In this document: one piece after another, positions 1 through 7,372 of the stretch
Numbering within the stretch: the first letter of the stretch is position 1
Layout of the letters: each line of letters begins with the position of its first letter
From: Pontimonas sp.
GTDB taxonomy: Bacteria; Actinomycetota; Actinomycetes; Actinomycetales; Microbacteriaceae
Length of the DNA: 12,444 nucleotides
Direction of reading: 5' to 3'
Assembly (NCBI GenBank): GCA_021741925.1
Contig: JAIOWW010000025.1
Coordinates: 1-12,444, forward strand
Program-made: the position numbers and the translations under genes
The notes under the pieces: model-generated
The model's database searches: none
Told to the model about the DNA's origin: nothing
Seen by the model: only the letters and a program-made list of their open reading frames with translations

Positions 1-1
1 A

Positions 2-22
2 GTGTCAACTATGACGCGACAC
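2..22. repeat. Repeat copy A of the left-edge cluster
   Basis: The copy starts GTGTCAACTATGACG and ends CGACAC. It matches copy C (112-132) at 20 of 21 positions, differing only C/T at position 16. Its ends form an imperfect inverted repeat (GTGTC/GACAC). It lies 66 bp from copy B. Confidence 0.8.
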
Positions 23-88
23 ATTAAAAACCGGGTGTGATGGTGAACCTGCGGTAGGGGCCAAGTGCAGCGATTTTTCGTGTGGGAG

Positions 89-110
89 CTGTCAAGGATG
101 ACCCGACACA
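89..110. repeat. Repeat copy B of the left-edge cluster
   Basis: This is a more diverged copy, beginning CTGTCAAGGATGACC. It matches copy A at 18 of 22 positions. Its end abuts copy C so that the junction makes a perfect 12-bp palindrome, GACACATGTGTC (105-116). Confidence 0.75.
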
Positions 111-111
111 T

Positions 112-132
112 GTGTCAACTATGACGTGACAC
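112..132. repeat. Repeat copy C, outermost copy next to the regulator gene
   Basis: This is near identical to copy A. Its ends form a perfect 6-bp inverted repeat, GTGTCA (112-117) and TGACAC (127-132). Being the copy nearest chromosomal sequence, it is the candidate terminal inverted repeat; read outward-in it begins TGTCACGTCATAG. Confidence 0.8.
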
Positions 133-153
133 TAGACACTACTGGGGGCACAT

Positions 154-1605
154 TTATGCTTCAGCGCCGCTATCAGGTGACTCGTGAACTTCGAGGAACT
201 CGAAGAGTTCCACATCGTCCACACCCGGGAACATTCCTCCGCGCAGGGGCGAGAGCACATGGGCATGAAGGCGAGCACTCGTCCACGCCTTGCCGGACCA
301 CTTCTCCCGCAAAGCCGGCACAGGTCGGCGGCAACATTCTGTGTCAGGGCACTTGGACACTTTCCGCTCAGTGGTATCTCGACCCCGGAACCACTTCGCA
401 TCCTCAAACTTGACCCCCACCGTGATCGAGAATTCGTCGGCTGTGGACGTTCCGATTTGAGTGGACTCCCAGAAGGTGCCCTCCGGGGTGTCGGTGTATT
501 GGTAGTACTCCGTCGTGCGATTGGTGCGAACGAACGCCTCCCTTGCACTCCAGTGGCGACAGACAATCTGCCCTTCGGTGGAGCCCGTGACGTCCTCGGG
601 AAGGGCTAAACCATCATTCTCATAGGCCTTGTAGACAACCCCGTCATCGCCCACCCGCAGGAAATGCAGGCGCAGATCCAACTGCTCGGTCGCTAAGTTC
701 ATGAACCGAAGACCGGCGGCCTCGTGGGTGACACCAAATGCATCCCGAAAATCTTCGACGGCGAGATTCTTGGACTTTTTCGAGGCATGGAGAAATTCGA
801 GCGCCTGGGTTTTCGGCATCAGGCACGCTGCGGCGAAGTAGTTGATATCCAGTCTTTGTTGCAGGAACTCTTCATAGGTTTTCGGGACCGGGTGGGAGAG
901 CACCTGGTGGGCGATGGCTTGGAGGGCCAGGGAACGAAGACCGTGCCCACCGGGGATGGACGCGGGTGGGAGATAAATCCGACCGTTCTCGAGGTCCGTG
1001 ACGCTCCTGGCACTACGCGGCAGGTCCCCCACGTGGACAATTTCGAGGCCGAGCTTCCCCGCCATCATCGCCACTTCGCGGTGGGTCAATGCGCCGCTTG
1101 AGGTGTGGCCCACTGAGCGGACCAGATCCTCGGCGAGTTTTTCCAAATCATCGCGGTAGTTGTTGAGCTCTCGCATCTGATGCCGGAGCTCCGTGTTCGC
1201 CCTTCGGGCTTCCTCCGGTGTTGCCAGGGCGAGCTTTTCTCGTCGAACCAGCTCGTGATAGAGCCCCACCATGACCTGCAGATGCTCATCAGAGACAGCC
1301 TTTGACACCCGAAGTGCGGGGAGACCCAGAGAGGAAATGAGCGGGCTTGCCGCAGCACTCGCCCATTCTCGCTCGAGCCGCGCTCGCTCGCTCGGAGGCG
1401 ACTCATCCAAGAGTTCAGAAACCTCAACACCTAAAGCTGTCGCGAGGGAGGAGAGGAGGCCGATCTTGGCTTCTCGCTTTCCTGTTTCCACGAGCGACAA
1501 CTGGCTAGCTGTTACCCCCACCTGGGTGGAGAGCTCCTCCAATGTCAGACCCGCTTGTTGCCGCGCATGCCGCACTCGTTGCCCGAGCGCCAAGATTTCG
1601 ACCAT
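154..1605 (-). CDS. RamB-like (ScfR family) HTH regulator with ImmA/IrrE-like domain
   Basis: 483-aa transcription factor. Residues 8-66 are an XRE-type helix-turn-helix (LTLEELSTQVGVTASQLSLVE). Residues ~128-165 look like a helical linker, 170-300 are an ImmA/IrrE-like fold, and ~315-455 are the DUF2083-type C-terminal domain. The segment LDINYFAAACLMP (252-264) and the Cys cluster at 419, 424 and 425 before RPVPAL match the pattern I know from mycobacterial RamB. The peptidase HExxH is absent (HQVLSH, 233-238), as is usual in this regulatory family, so it is probably not a protease. RamB-type proteins control acetate, glyoxylate-shunt and methylcitrate genes in relatives and are thought to respond to acyl-CoA-type signals. 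Here it faces pckG, its likely target. The frame stays open 59 codons further upstream, but ATG at 1605 fits the HTH start and a leaderless promoter. Strict orthology to ramB is not shown. Confidence 0.85.
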   Translation of the reverse strand: MVEILALGQRVRHARQQAGLTLEELSTQVGVTASQLSLVETGKREAKIGLLSSLATALGVEVSELLDESPPSERARLEREWASAAASPLISSLGLPALRVSKAVSDEHLQVMVGLYHELVRREKLALATPEEARRANTELRHQMRELNNYRDDLEKLAEDLVRSVGHTSSGALTHREVAMMAGKLGLEIVHVGDLPRSARSVTDLENGRIYLPPASIPGGHGLRSLALQAIAHQVLSHPVPKTYEEFLQQRLDINYFAAACLMPKTQALEFLHASKKSKNLAVEDFRDAFGVTHEAAGLRFMNLATEQLDLRLHFLRVGDDGVVYKAYENDGLALPEDVTGSTEGQIVCRHWSAREAFVRTNRTTEYYQYTDTPEGTFWESTQIGTSTADEFSITVGVKFEDAKWFRGRDTTERKVSKCPDTECCRRPVPALREKWSGKAWTSARLHAHVLSPLRGGMFPGVDDVELFEFLEVHESPDSGAEA

Positions 1606-1642
1606 TCTCTGACAATAACGCAAAAAGCGTGTTTTTTGACAA
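1605..1642 (-). promoter_or_regulatory. Candidate leaderless promoter of the RamB-like regulator
   Basis: On the minus strand a TATTGT box (1612-1617, fitting TANNNT) is followed by exactly six bases and then ATG at 1605. That places the transcription start on or beside the start codon. No Shine-Dalgarno sequence is visible. A TTGTCA (1637-1642) with a rather long 19-bp spacer may be the -35 box. The palindrome ACGC-AAAAA-GCGT (1618-1630) fills most of the spacer, so a protein bound there would block this promoter. Confidence 0.5.
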
Positions 1643-1710
1643 GCATTTTGGTCAGACACACCCGGTGGTATTGACAAAACTGGTGTGAGACCACCACCTG
1701 AGGAGCGATC
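1606..1710 (+). promoter_or_regulatory. Divergent control region between the regulator and pckG
   Basis: This 105-bp intergenic region holds three TGACAA elements (1610-1615, 1637-1642, 1672-1677; the last two within TTGACAA). It also holds the inverted repeat CAAAAA...TTTTTG (1621-1626/1633-1638) and a longer-range inverted repeat GGTGGT (1664-1669)/ACCACC (1690-1695). TTGACA at 1636 or 1671 resembles a -35 box, but neither has a good -10 at normal spacing; TATTGA (1669-1674) is a possible -10. This would suit an activated promoter. I see no exact match to the corynebacterial RamB site as I remember it. Confidence 0.45.
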
Positions 1711-3540
1711 ATGTCTATGACTCTTAACCAGCGAACCAGCGAAACCCACACTTCTCCCACTCACCGCCCCATCGATGTTCAAGAGTGGGTCAATGAAGCG
1801 ACTGCCCTACTCGAGCCTCACAGTGTTGTGTGGTGCGACGGGTCACCCGAAGAGGCCCAACACCTTATTGACGTGATGGTCGACGCGGGAACTCTCACCC
1901 GGCTCAATGATGACGTGAGGCCAGGAAGCTACCTAGCCAGAAGCGAACCCACCGACGTGGCGAGGGTTGAATCCCGGACTTTTATCTGCTCGATCGATCC
2001 CGAGGATGCTGGCCCCACCAACAACTGGGAAGACCCGAGTTCCATGCGAGACACACTGCGGGACCTCAGTCGTGGCGCCATGCGCGGTCGCACCCTCTAT
2101 GTCGTCCCCTTCTCCATGGGGCCTATGGACTCGCCGATGGCGAGACTCGGTGTTCAAATCACGGATTCCCCGTATGTGGTGCTGAGCCTGCACATGATGG
2201 TTCGAGTCCACTCCGAAGTACTCAGCTCGATCTCACAGGGTGCCTCCTGGGTGAAGTGCCTTCACACCGTCGGAGCTCCACTGAGTGAGGATGACGCCGA
2301 CACGGCGTGGCCCTGTAACGACACCAAGTACATTTCTCATTTCCCTGAGACCAAAGAAATCTGGTCGTTTGGATCCGCCTATGGCGGCAATGCCCTACTG
2401 CCCAAGAAAGCGTTCGCGCTGCGCATTGCCTCTGTGCTCGCCAAGGAAGAGGGCTGGATGGCTGAGCACATGTTGCTCGTTAAGATCACTAACCCCGAAG
2501 GCAAGTCCTACACCGTGGTTGCAGCATTCCCGAGCGCCTGTGGGAAAACCAACTTTGCGATGATGCAGCCCACACTCCCGGGCTGGACCGTGGAGACCCT
2601 CGGTGATGACATCGCCTGGCTCGCGCCCGGATCTGATGGTCGCATTCACGCGATCAACCCCGAGGCGGGGTTCTTCGGTGTTGCACCGGGAACGAGTGCG
2701 AGCACGAACCCGGTCGCGATGGACATGCTCTCTGCCAACACCGTGTTCACCAATGTTGCGATGACCCCAGAACGAGATGTCTGGTGGGAAGGAATGTCGA
2801 AAGAGGTTCCGGAGGGTCTTATCGACTGGCGAGGAGAACTTTTTGATCCAACGTCTGGATCCCCTGCCGCTCACCCCAACGCTCGCTTCACCGTGAAGCT
2901 GGGGGCGTGTGGAAGCCTGGCGTCTGAATGGGATGATCCCGAGGGTGTCCCAGTGGACGCCATCATCTTTGGTGGACGACGCTCCACCACCATGCCCTTG
3001 GTGGTGGAAGCCAGGGATTGGAAGCACGGTGTGTTCCTCGGCGCAACCATGGCCTCAGAGAAGACCGCGGCCGCCGAAGGAACTCTCGGTGAGGTGCGCC
3101 GCGATCCTTTCGCCATGCTCCCCTTTTGCGGATACAACATGGGTGATTACATGCAGAACTGGCTCGACATGGGAGATCGGTTGCGCGGTGTCGGTCGGAT
3201 GCCCCGCATCTTCCACGTGAACTGGTTCCAGAAAGACAGTGATGGTCGCTTCATCTGGCCTGGATTCGGAGAGAACTCTCGGGTTGTCGAGTGGATCGTG
3301 AACCGGCTAGAGGGTGCTGTTGCTGCCACAGAATCCCCCATTGGCTGGTTGCCCAAGTCCCTCAACACCGAAGGTCTCGAGCTGACCGATGTTGAACTCG
3401 AAACTCTGCTCAGCGTGGACCCTTCACTCATCAGTGCAGACCTCGATGACGCCGAAGAGTTTTTGGGTCGCTTTGGGGACCGACTCCCTGAGCAAATTAT
3501 TCGTGAACTTCGCGCCACCCGGGAGCGACTTTCCCAGTGA
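1711..3540 (+). CDS. pckG: Phosphoenolpyruvate carboxykinase (GTP)
   Basis: 609-aa cytosolic enzyme that decarboxylates and phosphorylates oxaloacetate to PEP with GTP, the entry step of gluconeogenesis. Full-length family motifs are present: the substrate segment ESRTFICS (87-94), YGGNALLPKKA (224-234) with Mn-binding lysine, His253 as likely second metal ligand, the P-loop FPSACGKTN (273-281) with the reactive Cys277 typical of GTP-type enzymes, kinase-2 DDIAWL (299-304), and GFFGVAPGT (320-328). Length is normal for the family (~600). AGGAG at 1701-1705 sits five bases before ATG 1711; ATG 1717 is a less well spaced alternative. It heads a tight plus-strand run and is divergent from a RamB-like regulator, which suggests carbon-source control. 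Identity is firm; regulation is inference. Confidence 0.98.
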   Translation: MSMTLNQRTSETHTSPTHRPIDVQEWVNEATALLEPHSVVWCDGSPEEAQHLIDVMVDAGTLTRLNDDVRPGSYLARSEPTDVARVESRTFICSIDPEDAGPTNNWEDPSSMRDTLRDLSRGAMRGRTLYVVPFSMGPMDSPMARLGVQITDSPYVVLSLHMMVRVHSEVLSSISQGASWVKCLHTVGAPLSEDDADTAWPCNDTKYISHFPETKEIWSFGSAYGGNALLPKKAFALRIASVLAKEEGWMAEHMLLVKITNPEGKSYTVVAAFPSACGKTNFAMMQPTLPGWTVETLGDDIAWLAPGSDGRIHAINPEAGFFGVAPGTSASTNPVAMDMLSANTVFTNVAMTPERDVWWEGMSKEVPEGLIDWRGELFDPTSGSPAAHPNARFTVKLGACGSLASEWDDPEGVPVDAIIFGGRRSTTMPLVVEARDWKHGVFLGATMASEKTAAAEGTLGEVRRDPFAMLPFCGYNMGDYMQNWLDMGDRLRGVGRMPRIFHVNWFQKDSDGRFIWPGFGENSRVVEWIVNRLEGAVAATESPIGWLPKSLNTEGLELTDVELETLLSVDPSLISADLDDAEEFLGRFGDRLPEQIIRELRATRERLSQ

Positions 3541-3557
3541 CTCGTTAGAGTTCCAGC

Positions 3558-4343
3558 ATGACCACAGAACCCACGAGGGTCACCCTCGAGCGCACAGATC
3601 ATGTCCTTTTTATTGGCCTGAATCGTCCCGACAAACGCAACGCAGCCGACCTGGCGATGCTCGCAGAACTCGCCCTCGCTTACGGTGAACTGGATCGAGA
3701 TCCAAGCCTCCGGGTGGGTGTGGTCTTCGCCCACGGCGACCATTTCACGGCGGGGTTAGACCTCGCAGACGTGGGACCTGCGATGGCGGGGACTGGAGCG
3801 CTGCCCATTCCCGAAAAGGGTCTGGATCCGTGGGGCATTTCAACTGCTCAGGTGCGAAAGCCCGTGGTGATGGCCATCCAGGGAATTTGCTTCACTCTCG
3901 GTGTGGAATTGGCACTCGCCAGCGATGTCATTGTGGCTTCCCGGGACGCCCAGTTCGCTCAGCTCGAGGTCGCCCGGGGAATACTGCCCTTTGGGGGCGG
4001 AACAACCAGGATGCCCCGCATCGCCGGGTGGAGTAACGCTATGCGCATGCTCCTCACGGCGGACACGGTGAGTGCCGACGAGGCTCACCGCATGGGCATT
4101 GTCACCCAGGTGGTGGAGAGTGACCCTCTCGAGGCGGCAACCCAGATTGCTCACAAGATTGCCGCTCAAGCCCCACTGGCCGTCCAAGCCACCTTGGCTT
4201 CTGCGCGGGCCGGCGTAGTCGATCCCGCGGCGGAGCACCAGGAGCTTCCCCGTCGACTCGGTGCGCTCATGATGACCCAGGACGTGCAGCGCGGCATGCA
4301 GGCATTCATGACGAAGAAGCCTGCTGTTTTTGAGGGTGACTAA
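3558..4343 (+). CDS. Enoyl-CoA hydratase/isomerase family protein (crotonase fold)
   Basis: 261-aa crotonase-superfamily protein, likely cytosolic and acting on an enoyl-CoA. The oxyanion-hole segments are FTAGLDLADV (63-72) and IQGICFTLGVELALASDV (107-124). Glu117 (GVELALASD) and Glu137 (QLEVARG) are 20 residues apart, exactly like the two catalytic glutamates of classical hydratases (144/164 in the rat enzyme), so true hydratase chemistry is plausible. The downstream GILPFGGGTTRMPR matches the usual PGxGGTxRL element. It starts 17 bp after pckG, with a weak AGAG (3547-3550) seven bases before ATG, and is probably cotranscribed. The substrate cannot be told from sequence; other crotonase activities are possible. 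Confidence 0.9.
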   Translation: MTTEPTRVTLERTDHVLFIGLNRPDKRNAADLAMLAELALAYGELDRDPSLRVGVVFAHGDHFTAGLDLADVGPAMAGTGALPIPEKGLDPWGISTAQVRKPVVMAIQGICFTLGVELALASDVIVASRDAQFAQLEVARGILPFGGGTTRMPRIAGWSNAMRMLLTADTVSADEAHRMGIVTQVVESDPLEAATQIAHKIAAQAPLAVQATLASARAGVVDPAAEHQELPRRLGALMMTQDVQRGMQAFMTKKPAVFEGD

Positions 4344-4387
4344 GTAATTCCCAGCCCGTAGGCTTGAGGCACCAACGAAAGGGTCCC

Positions 4388-5218
4388 GTGGACCGAACCG
4401 CAATCATTACCGGCGCCAGTGGTGGAATTGGCGCCGAAGTTGCGCGAGAACTGGCGAGAAGGTCGTGGCGGGTTGCGGTGGTGGGGCGTAACCCCGAGCG
4501 GACCAAAGAAATCGCACGCATGATGGATGGCATCCCGTTCATCTGCGATTTTGATGACCTCGACGCGGTGCGAGAACTCGGGGACACTCTGGCAAAACGC
4601 TTCGACCGAATCGACGCGCTGGTCAATAATGCGGGCGGGATTGTGGCGACCAAGCAACGCAGTGCTGATGGTCACGAGCTAACCCTGCAGCGCAATGTTT
4701 TGGGTTCCGTCGCACTGACCGAGCGTCTTGTCCCGAAACTTCTGAACACCAGAGGCCGTGTGATTCACACGACCTCGATGGTGTCGCGATTTGGTCGCAT
4801 TGAACTCGACGACCTGGGTTTTGATCAGAGAAGCTACGGGGCTGGCTGGTGGCCCTACGCGTCAGCAAAGCTCGGCGTGATTCTTTACGCGCGCTCACTC
4901 GCGATGCGGACCGGTCTTGAAAGCTACCCCGTCCACCCTGGTTACGTCCGCTCTGGGTTTGGGGCGGAGTCGCGCAGTGGAAAATTGATCCTCGCCCTAA
5001 CAGGCTGGATGCAAATCTCTGCCGAAGCCGGAGCGGCACCACTCGTGCATCTAGTGGACACACCGGAGCTCGGTGTGGCTAATGGAACCTACTTTGATGG
5101 TCTGACACCGGAGGGGCCGACCCATCCAGCTGCCGGAGATACCGAGTTGATTGAGGCATACTGGCGAAAGATAGCTTCGCTGGTGGATGTGCCGGTGGAG
5201 CACTACCACGGAACGTAA
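4388..5218 (+). CDS. Short-chain dehydrogenase/reductase (SDR), retinol-dehydrogenase-like
   Basis: 276-aa NAD(P)-dependent oxidoreductase with classical SDR elements: the TGASGGIG nucleotide loop (8-15), acidic CDFDD (53-57), NNAG (80-83), catalytic Ser130 and YxxxK (Tyr157, Lys161). The layout WWPYASAKLGVILYARSLA and the PGYVRSGF segment resemble the retinol dehydrogenase/WW-oxidoreductase-like group, which acts on bulky hydrophobic alcohols or aldehydes. I chose GTG at 4388 because GAAAGGG (4377-4383) lies four bases upstream and the Rossmann strand starts directly after it. An in-frame TTG at 4364 would add eight poor residues. It follows the hydratase gene by 44 bp and precedes the lipoprotein by 13 bp. 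Substrate is unknown. Confidence 0.9.
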   Translation: MDRTAIITGASGGIGAEVARELARRSWRVAVVGRNPERTKEIARMMDGIPFICDFDDLDAVRELGDTLAKRFDRIDALVNNAGGIVATKQRSADGHELTLQRNVLGSVALTERLVPKLLNTRGRVIHTTSMVSRFGRIELDDLGFDQRSYGAGWWPYASAKLGVILYARSLAMRTGLESYPVHPGYVRSGFGAESRSGKLILALTGWMQISAEAGAAPLVHLVDTPELGVANGTYFDGLTPEGPTHPAAGDTELIEAYWRKIASLVDVPVEHYHGT

Positions 5219-5231
5219 TCGAGGAGTAGGT

Positions 5232-5957
5232 ATGTCCCCCAGGGCTCGCGTCTTTGCCCCCTTTGCCCTAGCCAGCGCAGTTGTTCTGGGGCTCTCGGGT
5301 TGCTCTGTCTTGGAGGACTGGGGTGTGCTGAACTCTGCGGAGAGCACTGCCGAGGATGCCGCACCTTCCGAGGAAGAACCCACGACAGGTTCTGACGCCA
5401 CCCCAGAGTCCGAAGGGGAGGAGGCAGCGGCTGAAGTCGTCGATGAGGGCCTCAGCGTCCCGACCTGCGACACGATGTATTCGCCCGAGCTGAGCGCTAC
5501 ATTGCTCGAAGAGCTTCGCACCAATGTGGGCGACACCAGCGAGGGCGACTTTGGCTATGGCACCACAGACCCAGATCTCGTCCCGCTGCTGAAGAACGTC
5601 CGTTCTGACCTGAAGATTTCCTGCACCTGGTATCTCCCTGCGAGCGAGAGCGTCTCGGTCACGAGCGTCGCAATTGTCGGTGGCGATGTACTGCGAGATG
5701 TCACCTCGGTGCTCCGCACGGCCGGTGCCGGAAGTGCCGAAGCGGGCGGAGGTACGCTCTACACCTTCGATTCCACTACCTCCGATGAGTCACCTGACTA
5801 CATCGCCACAGAGGCACACTTCTTGGTGGACATTCCCTGCCCCGCATCGCTGGCAGAAGAATCCTGTGGTGCCTGGGTGAGCACAAATTACGCTTTCGGA
5901 AAGGCCCAGCCTCTCACCCTTGACGCGGCTCGAACTCTCGGCGTCTACACCAACTAG
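5232..5957 (+). CDS. Secreted lipoprotein of unknown function (paralogue 1)
   Basis: 241-aa predicted lipoprotein. It has a basic n-region (MSPRAR), a hydrophobic stretch to residue 20 and a lipobox LSGC with acylated Cys24. A disordered, very acidic Ala/Glu/Ser/Thr linker follows (~35-75), then a domain with four cysteines (79, 131, 203, 212) that could form two disulfides outside the membrane. ATG 5232 has GAGGAG (5221-5226) five bases upstream; a further in-frame ATG at 5187 would spoil the signal peptide and overlap the SDR gene. Its fold pattern resembles the lipoprotein at 7439-8065. I do not recognise a named family. It ends the pckG run, and its TAG overlaps the amidase stop. Confidence 0.85.
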   Translation: MSPRARVFAPFALASAVVLGLSGCSVLEDWGVLNSAESTAEDAAPSEEEPTTGSDATPESEGEEAAAEVVDEGLSVPTCDTMYSPELSATLLEELRTNVGDTSEGDFGYGTTDPDLVPLLKNVRSDLKISCTWYLPASESVSVTSVAIVGGDVLRDVTSVLRTAGAGSAEAGGGTLYTFDSTTSDESPDYIATEAHFLVDIPCPASLAEESCGAWVSTNYAFGKAQPLTLDAARTLGVYTN

Positions 5958-7372
5958 AAACGCTGGGGAGCGCTGCCGGGGTGGAACCCGAGCGCTTCTT
6001 CGAGCTGGTGACCTAGTTGCAGGAGCGTGCCGTCACCGCCAGGGGCTCCAATCAGGTGAACTCCGACAGGGAGACCATCGGGGTTGAGCATTACTGGAAG
6101 GGCAAGAGCGGGTAGGCCCGCAACATTAACGAAGCTCGAATACGGGGTCACCTGAACCTGCTGAGCAAAATTGCGCCGAGGATCCACGGAGTCGTAGAAC
6201 CCAATCGGTGGTGGTGCAGTGGCAAGTCCAGGGGTGAGAACAACATCCACCTCGGAGAAGGACCGTATGGTGTGCTCTTCAAAAGCAGAGAGTGCGCGGA
6301 GGGCAGTAGCGAGTTCCTTGGCACTCAGCTTGTCCCCCTCCTCCACGAGATAGCGGGTCAGCGGCTCGAGGAGCTCGCGCTGTTCGGAGTTGAGATCCAA
6401 CCCCACTGCGGAAGCTTTCCAGATCGTCGTGAACGCTTCTGGATAGCCAGGCTGTGGATCCCAGCCCAGGTCCACCACGGTGTGACCGAGCTCTTCGAGA
6501 AGGGATCGGACTTGGCTGTAGGCGTTTAGTGCGCTGGCATCGAGGGGTGTGTCCACGAAGTCTTCCCAGGGATGACGGAGCGTGACCCCAATCCGCAAAG
6601 GACCAGGTGCTCTCGCAAAGATTTCGCCAAAACCCTTCTGTGGGCCACCAGGATGGGTTGCTCGGTGGGTGCGTCCCGGTCCTCGCAGAGCATCAAGAAG
6701 AAGTGCTGCATCTCCGACGTTTGTTGCGAGTGGACCAGGAACGACGAGTCCCGCCACGTACTCAAAACCGGTGCCCCCGGGGATGAGCCCCCGGGAGGGT
6801 TTCAGGCCGACAACCCCACACGCCCACGCTGGAATTCGGACACTGCCGCCACCATCACTTCCAGGAGACACGGGCACGAGCCGGCCTGCGACTGCAGCCG
6901 CGGCACCGCCGCTGGAGCCGCCGGAACCATGATCTGGTGAGTAGGGGTTGAGGGTGGGAGAAAACACGAGAGATTCGGTGTAGGAGGAGAGGCCAAACTC
7001 ACACACCGCCGATTTACCGATACTGATGCCCCCTGCATTATCCATGGCCAAAGCCATGGGGTCAGACTCGGTGGCCGGTGGCGCCTGCGACATGACGCGG
7101 GAACCAGCGCCGGTGTGAACCCCCGCCCGATTCGTCAAATCTTTGTCCGCAAAAGGCAGCCCCCAGAGGATTCCGGGATCGCGCTCGCCCAGATCCATGG
7201 CGGCGGCGTGTTCGAGAGCTCGCTCGGGAGTTGTCGTGACGAGAGCGTTCACTACAGGATTTTTGGCATCGATACGAGCAAGAAAATGTTCCACCACTTC
7301 TGTGGCAGACAGCTCGCCTGATTGACGCCTGGAGACCAGCTCACGGGCAGAAAATTCGTGAGGTAACGACAC
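5954..7372 (-). CDS. Amidase-signature family hydrolase
   Basis: 472-aa amidase, the normal length for this serine-hydrolase family that splits C-N amide bonds. The Ser-cisSer-Lys triad is visible: Lys77 in FADKD (75-79), Ser153 in GSGGSSGGAAAA (149-160), and nucleophile Ser177 in GSDGGGSVRIPA (171-182). The 24-residue spacing between the serines matches known members. It is probably not the GatA subunit, since no gatB or gatC is nearby and the C-terminal half looks like stand-alone amidases; the substrate is unknown. The start is GTG 7372 with no Shine-Dalgarno sequence but a TAGTCT box six bases upstream, so it is likely leaderless. Its stop (5954-5956) overlaps that of the convergent lipoprotein gene. 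Confidence 0.92.
   Translation of the reverse strand: MSLPHEFSARELVSRRQSGELSATEVVEHFLARIDAKNPVVNALVTTTPERALEHAAAMDLGERDPGILWGLPFADKDLTNRAGVHTGAGSRVMSQAPPATESDPMALAMDNAGGISIGKSAVCEFGLSSYTESLVFSPTLNPYSPDHGSGGSSGGAAAAVAGRLVPVSPGSDGGGSVRIPAWACGVVGLKPSRGLIPGGTGFEYVAGLVVPGPLATNVGDAALLLDALRGPGRTHRATHPGGPQKGFGEIFARAPGPLRIGVTLRHPWEDFVDTPLDASALNAYSQVRSLLEELGHTVVDLGWDPQPGYPEAFTTIWKASAVGLDLNSEQRELLEPLTRYLVEEGDKLSAKELATALRALSAFEEHTIRSFSEVDVVLTPGLATAPPPIGFYDSVDPRRNFAQQVQVTPYSSFVNVAGLPALALPVMLNPDGLPVGVHLIGAPGGDGTLLQLGHQLEEALGFHPGSAPQRF

Larger units (their letters stand above)
1..131. mobile_element. Probable end of an insertion sequence continuing off the left edge (IS21-like?)
   Basis: Three copies of a ~21-bp motif (2-22, 89-110, 112-132) lie in a gene-free stretch. 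Each copy has inverted ends (GTGTC...GACAC). Several copies of the terminal repeat near one end, with outer sequence TG...CA, are typical of IS21-family elements, and I recall similar TGTCAA...GACA repeats at actinobacterial IS ends. The space to the right is filled by the regulator gene, so any transposase must lie left of base 1. The outer boundary would be about base 131, roughly 22 bp past the regulator stop codon. No transposase is visible here, so the family is an inference; a solo IS end or a protein-binding repeat cluster are alternatives. Confidence 0.45.

Noticed and set aside
132..609. Plus- and minus-strand open frames of 95-144 codons at the left edge
   Set aside because: They overlap the C-terminal part of the RamB-like protein, which shows family motifs, and have no recognisable content. 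None looks like a transposase.
1606..1782. 59-codon upstream extension of the RamB-like regulator reaching into pckG
   Set aside because: The frame is open, but the extra residues are unlike a regulator N-terminus and would overlap the pckG ribosome-binding site and start. The helix-turn-helix begins directly after Met 1605, which has a well placed -10 box.
2395..3027. 210-codon minus-strand open frame inside pckG
   Set aside because: It is antisense to the conserved kinase domain of pckG and has a His/Arg/Gly-rich composition with no recognisable domain, as expected for a shadow frame in GC-rich DNA.
3147..3743. 198-codon minus-strand open frame across pckG and the hydratase gene
   Set aside because: It spans two well supported plus-strand genes and is Ser/Arg-rich without motifs; a shadow frame.
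4364..4387. TTG start for the SDR gene
   Set aside because: It would add eight residues not expected before the Rossmann strand, and it lies upstream of the clear GAAAGGG site that serves GTG 4388.
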